Source: a bacterium (GTDB taxonomy: Bacteria; Zixibacteria; MSB-5A5; GN15; FEB-12). Taken from it: a stretch of DNA of 64,000 nt. The position numbers and the translations under genes are program-made. Shown here in pieces: positions 42,365 through 49,946 of this stretch (position 1 is its first letter; the number at the start of each line of letters is the position of its first letter). The stretch lies in the NCBI GenBank assembly GCA_016708025.1, contig JADJGQ010000001.1, positions 682,001 to 746,000 on the forward strand, given 5' to 3'. The notes under the pieces were generated by a model, which ran no database searches, was not told where the DNA came from, and was given only the letters and a program-made list of their open reading frames with translations.

Positions 42365-44748
42365 ATGCAAGTTTCCTATCTCTGGCTCAAGGAATTGACC
42401 GGCCTTGACTGGTCGGCCGAGGAGATGGCGGATCGCCTCACGCTGTGCGGGATCGCCAATGAAGAGATCATCTCCACCGCGCGCTATCTCGACAAAGTAG
42501 TGGTGGGTGAGGTACTCGAGGTCCACCCCGTTGAAGGGGCGAGCAAGATCCAGCGGACAGTCGTCAATATCGGCAGAGAGAAGTTGCAGGTGATCTGTGG
42601 CGCTCCGAATGTGGCGGTTGGCCAGAAAGTCCCGGTTGCGCTGGTTGGCGCAAAAATGAACGGCGGGATGGAGATCAAGCAGGCGAAGATCCGCGGTGTT
42701 GAGTCCTTCGGTATGATCTGCGCCGAGGATGAACTCGGCATCTCCAATGACCATGCCGGGATCATGGTCCTCGATCCGAACGCTCCGGTAGGAGTCCCAC
42801 TCAAAGAATTTCTCGATTTCGATGACCATATCCTCGGCTTTGAACTGACACCAAACCGCGGTGATGCCTGGTCTGCGTTCGGTATTGCCCGCGATCTCGC
42901 GGCGCTCGGCGGAGTGAGACTTCGCAAGCCAGAGATCAAGCTGAAGGAAGTAGCTGAGAAGGCATCTTCGGTGGTCACGGTGACCAGCGAAGATCTGGTC
43001 GGCTGCCCTCGCTATGCGGCGCGTGTGATCCGCAATGTCAAGATCGGACCCTCGCCCTGGTGGATCAAAAAGAAACTACTGACGGCCGGTATTCGGCCAA
43101 TTTCCAATGTGGTTGACATCACCAATCTGGTGATGCTTGAATGTGGCAATCCGCTCCATGCGTTTGATCTCGATCAATTCGGCTCGAACGAAGTGGTTGT
43201 TCGTCGCGCCAAAGATAAAGAGAAGTTCGTCACGCTGGATGGACAGGAGCGTACGCTCACGCCTCAAGTCTTGATGATCACCAACGGCAAAAACCCGGTC
43301 GCGGTGGCAGGTGTGATGGGTGGCCTTCACTCTGAGGTGACGGAGAAAACAACCACACTTTTGCTGGAAGCTGCGCACTTCAACGCGGTGATAACGCGCC
43401 GAAGTCGGAAAGAGCTGGGCATGGTGACCGAATCATCGGCACGGTTTGAGCGTGGAGTTGACCCCAATAACATTCCGTATGCGATCGACCGCGCGGCCAT
43501 GCTCTTCCAGGATGTCTGCGGCGGAGAAGTGCTCTCCGGTGTTGTTGATTTCTACCCCAAGAGAATCGAGCCGTTGAAGATATCACTTCGCCCCGCGCGC
43601 TGCTCTGCAGTGATGGGGAAGAAGCTCTCTTCTGCGCGGATGAAAGAGATCCTGACGGGTCTGGAGTTCCAGACGTCGGGTGACGATCCGATCGAGGTGA
43701 CTGTCCCGACTTTCCGCTCCGATATCGGCCGTGAGATCGATCTGGTCGAAGAGGTCGCTCGCATCGAGGGCTGGGGGAATATCCCTGATACGTCGAAAAC
43801 AAGGGGCCACTGTATAGTCCATCGAACCCTGAGGATCTCTACGAAAATGAGATCCGTCGCCTGTTAACGGGCGTTGGTTTTGATGAGATTCTCGGCCATG
43901 GGCTGGCGGATGGACGTCTCTGCGAACAACTCCTTCCGGGAGTTCCGCAGGTGAAAGTGTCGAACCCGATCTCTGATGATCTCTCCATTATGCGGAATAC
44001 GCTTTTACCAAGCATGATTGGTATCGCGTCGCACAATTTGTCCCATCGGATAACTGACCTTCGGCTGTTCGAACTCGGACGCGCCTATTTCCCGCCATCG
44101 GACAAGTCGGATTGGCGTGAGGAAGAGCGGTTGTCGCTGGCCGTGTCAGGCAATTCACCGGCCAATTGGCGCGATAAAGCCCGAGCGGTCGATTTCTATG
44201 ATCTGAAAGCCGCAATAGAGCGGATGGCCGCTCATTTCCACTGGTCTTCGCTCACCTACGAGCCGATCAGCACCACTTACTTTGATGCAGAAGTATCATT
44301 CGAATTGCAGGCAGATGGCGAACGAATCGGCCAGGTCGGCAAGCTGACCGATGCTCTGGCAAAGCGATTTGATATTCGGCAGGACTTCTATGTTGGCGAG
44401 CTGTACCTTGCTCCGATGATGAAGATCAGCCGATCGCTTGGCAAGTTCTCTGCGTTGCCGATCTATCCGGCTGCGCCGCGGGATCTGGCGATCGTGGTCG
44501 GGCGCGAGGTGCGAGTGGGGGATATGGTCGATCGAATCAAAGCGGTGGCCGGGTCGATCGCTGAATCAGTGACCGTCTTTGATGTGTACGCCGGGAAGCA
44601 GATAGAATCGGGCAAGAAGTCGATCGGTGTGGCTATCGTCTATCGTTCGAGTGAGCGTTCGCTTGCCAGCGAAGAAGTCGATAAGGCACAACAGGCTATC
44701 ATTGCCGCCTTAAAGGACGAGTTTAGGGCCGACATTCGGGAGAAGTAA
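42365..44748 (+). pseudogene. pheT: Phenylalanyl-tRNA synthetase beta subunit, apparent 1-nt frameshift
   Basis: PheT supplies tRNA binding and editing. The first frame (42365-43867) holds the OB/EMAP domain, B3/B4 and B5 up to EEVARIEGWGNIPDTSKTRG and then reads nonsense. The -1 frame continues exactly from there with PLYSPSNPEDLYENEIRRLL and runs to 44748 through the ferredoxin-like anticodon domain. One base is missing near AAGGGGCC (43802-43808). Restored, the protein would be about 794 residues, the normal size. The gene is essential and both halves are otherwise intact, so a sequencing or assembly error is more likely than a real pseudogene. Confidence 0.88.
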
Positions 44749-44749
44749 C

Positions 44750-44992
44750 ATGGCGGACAAACTGGAACAATTGACGATCAAGTTCGAGAAACTGCTTGAA
44801 CTGGTGGAGAAGCTGAAAGGCGAGAACCAGGAACAGAAGCAGGAGAACAGTCGACTTCGCTCAGAACTGACAAGACTTCAGACCGAAGTGACGCGATTAC
44901 GGGCGAATCAGAACGATCAGTCCGACCAGATCAAGAGCCGGCTGACGGCGGTCCTGGCCCATGTAGATGAGCTGGAAGGTCTTACGCGGTAA
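44750..44992 (+). CDS. Small coiled-coil protein, ZapB-like
   Basis: The 80-residue protein is one continuous coiled coil (LEQLTIKFEKLLELVEKLKG and RLRSELTRLQTEVTRLRANQ). It starts 1 nt after pheT and is followed by zapA. Size, fold and position suggest a ZapB-like cell-division factor that would bridge ZapA and the Z ring or the chromosome; coiled coils match by composition easily, so the family name is tentative. Confidence 0.7.
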   Translation: MADKLEQLTIKFEKLLELVEKLKGENQEQKQENSRLRSELTRLQTEVTRLRANQNDQSDQIKSRLTAVLAHVDELEGLTR

Positions 44993-45001
44993 GTTTTTTT
45001 A

Positions 45002-45030
45002 TTGACAATCGCTGTCCTGTTTGGTATAAC
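45002..45030 (+). promoter_or_regulatory. Sigma-70-type promoter for zapA-rny
   Basis: TTGACA, 17 nt, TATAAC: a perfect -35, 5 of 6 at the -10, and ideal spacing. The start would be near 45037, about 53 nt before zapA. Confidence 0.8.
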
Positions 45031-45089
45031 AATGTGCAGGATAGTCGGATAGGACAGAAAATACAATCAACGCGAGTGCGCACCATTAC

Positions 45090-45407
45090 ATGTCTGACGT
45101 ATTAGCTGAAAATAAGGTCACAGTCAAAATATTTGGCGAAGAATATCCTATTACAGGTAGCGGCGATCCAGCACATATTGCACGGGTCGCCGAATTCGTT
45201 GATACCATGATGAGAGAAGTCGCTCGAGTGAGTCGTTCCAAAGCCAAGGACAAGGTGGCCATTCTGACCGCCCTTACTCTCGCCTCAGAACTCCTTGAAA
45301 TGCGTGATCAATTGAAGCACCTGGAGGATGACCAGACCAGCTATGTCGACACCTTAATGAACCGCCTTGATCTGGCCCTCGATCCCGTCGAGAAGCCGAA
45401 GCGGTAG
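45090..45407 (+). CDS. zapA: ZapA cell-division protein
   Basis: ZapA crosslinks FtsZ filaments at mid-cell. The 105 residues have the globular head (VTVKIFGEEYPITGSGDPAH, then ARVAEFVDTMMREVA) and the helical tail (AILTALTLASELLEMRDQL). There is no obvious Shine-Dalgarno next to the ATG. It is followed by rny after 93 nt; no 6S RNA-like structure is visible in that gap. Confidence 0.9.
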   Translation: MSDVLAENKVTVKIFGEEYPITGSGDPAHIARVAEFVDTMMREVARVSRSKAKDKVAILTALTLASELLEMRDQLKHLEDDQTSYVDTLMNRLDLALDPVEKPKR

Positions 45408-45500
45408 TCGGTCGCGCAGTCTCATTTCGTATTTTCCCGCCCTACTCCTTTGCTATTAGACATAGAGTCATCCGTCGTTTCTGACGGGTGGGAGGTTCTT

Positions 45501-47066
45501 ATGAACATTTCAGTAGTTACTATTGTCTCCGCTCTGGTGGTAGGCGTGGTGGCTTTTGTGGCGGCCTGGATACTGGCCCACCGCATCGGCGAGAAGAGCG
45601 TCAGCTCGTCTCGTTCACAGGCTGCCCGGATCATCACCGAAGCCGAAAAAGAAGCCCAGATAAAGAAAAAGGAATCCGCTCTCGAGGCGCGCGAAGAGTG
45701 GCTCAAGGTCAAAGGGACCTTTGAAAAAGAGATCGAAGAGCGCCGCCGTGAGATCGAAAAGGTCGAGAAGCGGTTGGACGAAAAGGACTCCCTGCTCCAG
45801 AAGAAGCATGAGTCCGTGGAGTCCAGGGATCGTGATCTGGCCAACCGAGATAAAACTCTGCAAGGGCGCGAGCGCGGGATAACCCTCCGCGAAACCGAAC
45901 TTGACCAGATCATTTCCCAGCAGAACGACCGACTCCAGAAGATCGCCCAGATGTCGCCTGAAGAAGCCAAGCGGCAGTTGATGGATAATATGATCGGCGA
46001 GGCAAAACTTGAAGCCGCCGCCAAGATCAAGGAAATCCGCGATCAGGCCGAACAGAACGCCGAAAAAGAAGCCAAAGAGATCATTCTCTCTTCCATCTAT
46101 CGCTGCGCGGCCGACCATACGGTTGAGTCGACTGTTTCTGTCGTCAACCTTCCGACCGATGAAATGAAGGGGCGGATCATCGGGCGCGAAGGACGCAATA
46201 TCCGCGCATTCGAAACCTGCACCGGGGTTGATGTCATAGTTGATGACACGCCGGAAGCGGTGATCCTGTCCGGCTACGATCCGGTCCGTCGCGAGATCGC
46301 CAGAATGTCGCTGGAGAAGCTGGTGACGGATGGCCGGATCCATCCGACCCGGATCGAGGAAGTAGTCGAAAAGACCAAGAAAGAGATGGAAGTGATTGTC
46401 CGCGAGGCCGGCGAACAAGCCTGTTTCGAACTGGGCGTACATGGGCTTCATCCGGATATCATCCGTCAATTGGGAAAACTGAATTACCGAACCTCCTATG
46501 GACAGAATGTCCTGGCCCATTCGAAAGAAGTAGCCATGATCTGCGGCCTGATGGCGGCAGAACTGGAACTGGATGCGCCACTGGCCAAACGGTGCGGTCT
46601 GCTGCACGATGTCGGCAAAGCGATCGACCGTGAGACCGAAGGAACGCATACCCAGATCGGCGCCGATTTTGTGCGGAGATACAAAGAGAGCGAATCGGTC
46701 ATCAACGCGATCGAATCGCATCATGGCGATGTGCCCATGCTGGGACCGTACCCGGTGTTGGTGCAGGCGGCCGATGCGATCTCCGGTGCACGACCGGGAG
46801 CGCGTCGTGAGCCGCTCGAAGCTTATGTAAAACGGTTACAGCAGCTCGAAGCTCTGGCTGATAGTTTCCGCGGCGTACAGAAAGCGTACGCGATTCAGGC
46901 GGGACGCGAGATCCGCGTGATCGTGGAACATGGTCAGATCGATGACCTGGCAAGCCAGGTGCTGGCCTCGGATATCGCTGCCAAGATCGAATCGGAGATG
47001 CAGTATCCCGGTCAGATCAAGGTGACGGTGATTCGCGAGACGCGTTCGACAGAGTACGCAAAGTAG
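45501..47066 (+). CDS. rny: Ribonuclease Y
   Basis: RNase Y is a membrane-anchored endoribonuclease that starts mRNA decay. I start at 45501 (GGGAGG upstream), not the earlier ATG at 45450. The 521 residues have an N-terminal membrane helix (VTIVSALVVGVVAFVAAW), a long coiled coil to about 200, a KH domain near 210-270 (GRIIGREGRNIRAFE), and the HD domain with H369-D370 in GLLHDVGKAIDRETEGTHTQ. The family end YPGQIKVTVIRETRSTEYAK is intact. A strong terminator follows. Confidence 0.97.
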   Translation: MNISVVTIVSALVVGVVAFVAAWILAHRIGEKSVSSSRSQAARIITEAEKEAQIKKKESALEAREEWLKVKGTFEKEIEERRREIEKVEKRLDEKDSLLQKKHESVESRDRDLANRDKTLQGRERGITLRETELDQIISQQNDRLQKIAQMSPEEAKRQLMDNMIGEAKLEAAAKIKEIRDQAEQNAEKEAKEIILSSIYRCAADHTVESTVSVVNLPTDEMKGRIIGREGRNIRAFETCTGVDVIVDDTPEAVILSGYDPVRREIARMSLEKLVTDGRIHPTRIEEVVEKTKKEMEVIVREAGEQACFELGVHGLHPDIIRQLGKLNYRTSYGQNVLAHSKEVAMICGLMAAELELDAPLAKRCGLLHDVGKAIDRETEGTHTQIGADFVRRYKESESVINAIESHHGDVPMLGPYPVLVQAADAISGARPGARREPLEAYVKRLQQLEALADSFRGVQKAYAIQAGREIRVIVEHGQIDDLASQVLASDIAAKIESEMQYPGQIKVTVIRETRSTEYAK

Positions 47067-47106
47067 CACACCGTTTGTGAGATATCGCGAGAGCGGCGGA
47101 AAAATC

Positions 47107-47149
47107 AAGGCAGGTTCAATCGCTGGACGAATCGATTGATACCTGCCTT
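47107..47149. terminator. Bidirectional terminator after rny
   Basis: A 16-bp stem with one bulged base (AAGGCAGGTTCAATCG against its complement at 47133-47149) has a 10-nt loop and ends in TTTTG. It lies between rny and the convergent lipoprotein gene. Confidence 0.88.
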
Positions 47150-47194
47150 TTGAATGATAGGTCAGCTCGCCTCACTATTAGAGAGCGAGACGCT

Positions 47195-47692
47195 TTATTG
47201 GCAGTTCGGCAATGTCGGACGCGGTGTCATCGTCAGATACGCGATGAGCAGTGACAGATCCGACAAATCGATACTCCCAGTCGTGTTTGTATTCGCCTCC
47301 GGAAGGCAGGGGAGAATCGGCCGCGGCGTGACCGTCAAGTATGCGATGAGCAGCGACAAGTCGGACAAATCGGGCGTCTCTGAAACAGACTCATTCACAT
47401 TACCAGTGGTGCCAGCACAGCAAGTTGACGCATCGGCAAAAATCTGCCAGAATCCCTGATTCACGCGATAACTGGAAGAGGCCACCAGGCCAGCGGCCGT
47501 CTGTCCGATCGTGGCCGCGACAATGTAGCTGTCAGATAACGAAATCCCCCCCCCACCGCTCTGCACGCGCCAGTTGATCTGTTCACCAGCCGTCGGCACC
47601 AGCACTTCTGGAACGGTCTCGGCAGCGGACAGCAGAGATGCGCAACCGATCACTGCAATAAGGAGCGGTTGCAATATAGATAATGCTCTCAT
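47195..47692 (-). CDS. Putative lipoprotein with two dockerin-like motifs
   Basis: The 165-residue protein has an N-terminal hydrophobic segment with a possible lipobox (VIGC at residues 14-17). A short beta-rich domain follows (SLSDSYIVAATIGQTAAGLV, SSSYRVNQGFWQIFADA). The C-terminal half repeats PDLSDLSLLIAYLTVTPRP and IDLSDLSLLIAYLTMTPRP, separated by an N/D/T-rich loop. Such paired loop-helix units resemble type I dockerins, calcium-binding modules that dock to cohesins. It lies 43 nt after the S74-type gene and is probably in the same operon. Confidence 0.75.
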   Translation of the reverse strand: MRALSILQPLLIAVIGCASLLSAAETVPEVLVPTAGEQINWRVQSGGGGISLSDSYIVAATIGQTAAGLVASSSYRVNQGFWQIFADASTCCAGTTGNVNESVSETPDLSDLSLLIAYLTVTPRPILPCLPEANTNTTGSIDLSDLSLLIAYLTMTPRPTLPNCQ

Positions 47693-47735
47693 AACAAATG
47701 CCTTTGCAGTTACGAAATTCGGCTATGAATAGCCG

Positions 47736-49186
47736 CTATTTCCTGGCTTGTTCTAGCACCTTGACGCGCCTGGCCAATTCTTCGTTCTGTTTCTTCAATT
47801 CTTTGATGGCTTCCAATAGGAGCGGTGTCAGGCGGCCATAGTCGACTGTGAGAGAGCCGTCCGGCTGGGTTGTCACAACTTCCGGAACGACCTGTTTAAC
47901 TTCCTGAGCAACGAAACCAAGCTGTGTTCCCTCGCTGAACTGGTATTCCGGGAATTCAGAGCGTTTCCACTCGTACCGTACGCCTTCGAGATCGCCGATC
48001 AGATCCAGTGCGTGATCGACCGGTTCAATGTTCTGCTTGAACTTTTCGTCAGAGCAGGCGCCGATCGAGCCGGTGTAGCAGATGTTGCCCACGACATGCA
48101 GGGCCTGGGCGGGTGTCGGCGTACCGATCCCGATAGAGGCAGTGCCGTTCGTTATCAAACTGATGGTGCTGGTGAATCCGCCCACAAAGGGTGGACCGGA
48201 AACATCAAGGCGGCTTCCAGTGGGTGTGGCTTCGGCTTTGATCAGGGTACCTGAGTTATCCGGGTCTGCCTGAGTTCCGAGGCGCAAGGTGCCAGTTCCA
48301 CTTTTTGCTGTCAGCGTCGCCAGTTGTATCGTTGAGTCACCAGTGGTTGAGCCGGACATGGCGAGCGAAGACGAGTTGTTTGAGACACTGGGGATTTTTG
48401 CCAGGCCACCGGCTGGTGTATATGATGCCCCAAGGTCCACCAAAGCGGAGGGCGGCTCAGGCTGCGGGGCAAATAGTCTGATGCTGAATCCGCCATTGAA
48501 TGGGCTCGGCTCTATGCCCATAACCTGTCCGGCATCATCAAAGAAATCCATACTGGGACCGTTGATTGGATCGCCATTTAGCTCCATCAGTACACGGGGT
48601 GGCTCTGGTTGCGGGGCAAACATCCTGATGGATGCACCATTATTCAATAATGACGCTATTTCAAGTACCTCCTTGGGTGGTTCAGGTTGCGGGGCAAACA
48701 TGAAGATGCTGGCCTTACTAAGAGACTTGTTAATAAGAACGCCTCGCCATCGTCACGTTTGAGGGTGAGGGAACTTGAACCGGTCTCAACTGAACCCGTC
48801 AGTTTCCCGGCAGAGGTCGCTTTGGGAACAGAGCTCAAGAGCGTTCGTGGGGTGAGGGGTGTCGAGGAAGCCACTTGAATTTCAAGATACAGATTGCCGG
48901 TGCCGAGCGAGGCAAGGTCAAGCGGGGTGATACTGCCCAGCAGGACGGTAAATAGTCCGCCCGAAGTAACCACCGCGGGGTGCGTCTCTGTCCAGAGGGC
49001 GCTTCCGCCGGAAAGCGCACTGAAGACGCGGAAAGTCAGCGAATAGGAAGCATCAGGAACTGCCGTGCCGGAGGCATCGGTCAATCTGCCCTGATAATTC
49101 AAGTTGTCTGATGCGATTGTCGAAAGTGAGATCGCGACGACAAGAAGAAGTGCGGCGCAAATAGTCAGCAGTGCAGAAGCTCGCAT
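47736..49186 (-). pseudogene. Surface protein with FAPQPEPP repeats and a C-terminal S74 chaperone/peptidase domain, frameshifted
   Basis: The protein starts at 49186 (AAGGGAG upstream) with a signal peptide and a domain containing LNYQGRLTDASGTAVPDASY. It then carries three FAPQPEPP motifs spaced about 30-45 residues apart. It ends in an S74-type intramolecular chaperone domain, with the Ser/Lys pair in CSDEKFKQNIEPV, LGFVAQEVKQVVPEVV and a trimerising coiled coil. A single base appears to be missing near 48742-48745: frame one reads RDDGEAFLL and stops, while the other frame continues GVLINKSLSKASIFMFAPQ. Read through, it is about 480 residues. S74 domains release themselves after helping a trimeric fibre to fold; no other phage genes are nearby. 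Confidence 0.78.
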
Positions 49187-49226
49187 AGCTACTCCCTTTT
49201 AGTTTGATAGAGATTTTATGGGACAT

Positions 49227-49244
49227 TTGTCGTGTATGCGACAA
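49227..49244. other. Inverted repeat in the leader of the S74-type gene
   Basis: TTGTCG, 6 nt, CGACAA forms a short perfect palindrome between the predicted promoter and the start codon. It could be an operator or an mRNA hairpin. Confidence 0.4.
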
Positions 49245-49290
49245 CAAAGGATACCAGGCCGCCGCGCTCGGTCAGCTTCCTGTGCATCTC

Positions 49291-49318
49291 ATAATAACAA
49301 ATAAGACAAATCTGTCAA
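49291..49318 (-). promoter_or_regulatory. Sigma-70-type promoter for the S74-type gene
   Basis: On the minus strand: TTGACA, 16 nt, TATTAT. Both elements are near-perfect. It would give a leader of about 100 nt before 49186. Confidence 0.72.
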
Positions 49319-49397
49319 TGTTTAGTTTGGCGAGCTACATTGATGAGAGAGTCTATTCCTCGGAAACCGATCGACTGCGAATGGTGTTACTTTAGGC

Positions 49398-49892
49398 ATG
49401 AGCAAAGAGACTTTAACTGTCGATCCTCGTGCGGTTATCGGCCATGTGCATCTTAAGGTAGCCGATCTGGACAGAGCCATCAAATTCTACACTGACACGC
49501 TTGGTTTCGAGGTCGTGGCCCGTATGGGGAACGCCGCTGCATTCCTCTCGGCGGGAGGGTATCATCACCATATCGGGCTCAATGTCTGGGAATCGAAGAA
49601 TGGCTCGCCGCCACCGCGCGGCTCGACCGGGCTTTACCATTTTGCGATTCTGCTGCCCTCACGTCAGGCATTGGCGACTACTCTTCTGCGCGTACTGGAG
49701 TCGGGATGGGCGATCGATGGTGCCGCCGACCATGGCGTAAGTGAAGCGATCTATTTCCGCGATCCGGACAACAACGGGATCGAGATATATTGTGACCGTC
49801 CGCGCGACCAATGGCCCCGGAATGAGGATGGAAGTTACGCGATGGTCAATGCCGTGCTCGATATCGATGCCTTGCTCGCCGAAGCTAACTGA
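49398..49892 (+). CDS. VOC-family (glyoxalase/extradiol dioxygenase-like) enzyme
   Basis: The 164-residue protein has one complete vicinal-oxygen-chelate module pair. HVHLKVADLDRAIKFYTDTL supplies the first metal histidine, GGYHHHIGLNVWES and TGLYHFAILLPSRQALATTL follow, and AIYFRDPDNNGIEIYCDRP supplies the metal glutamate. The order resembles CatE-type catechol dioxygenase-like proteins more than glyoxalase I. The substrate is unknown. It stands alone between oppositely oriented genes. Confidence 0.88.
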   Translation: MSKETLTVDPRAVIGHVHLKVADLDRAIKFYTDTLGFEVVARMGNAAAFLSAGGYHHHIGLNVWESKNGSPPPRGSTGLYHFAILLPSRQALATTLLRVLESGWAIDGAADHGVSEAIYFRDPDNNGIEIYCDRPRDQWPRNEDGSYAMVNAVLDIDALLAEAN

Positions 49893-49946
49893 CAGACTCT
49901 TCCTGTCTCTCAATCGGCTTTCGGCGAGACTTCTTCTACTGCGCTC

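Noticed and set aside
43802..43810. Programmed -1 frameshift in pheT
   Set aside because: AGG GGC is not a canonical X XXY YYZ slippery site, re-pairing would be poor, and pheT has no known recoding. An indel is simpler.
45408..45500. 6S RNA between zapA and rny
   Set aside because: 6S RNA is often near zapA, but this gap is only 93 nt and lacks the long central bulged helix.
45615..46724. A 369-residue open frame opposite rny
   Set aside because: It is the antisense shadow of a strongly conserved RNase Y reading frame, caused by codon bias. Similar long shadows lie opposite flgI/flgJ (13557-14558) and flgL (17699-18553).
47736..49186. Prophage tail-fibre gene
   Set aside because: The S74 domain is typical of tail fibres, but there is a signal peptide and no capsid, terminase, portal or integrase gene within the window.
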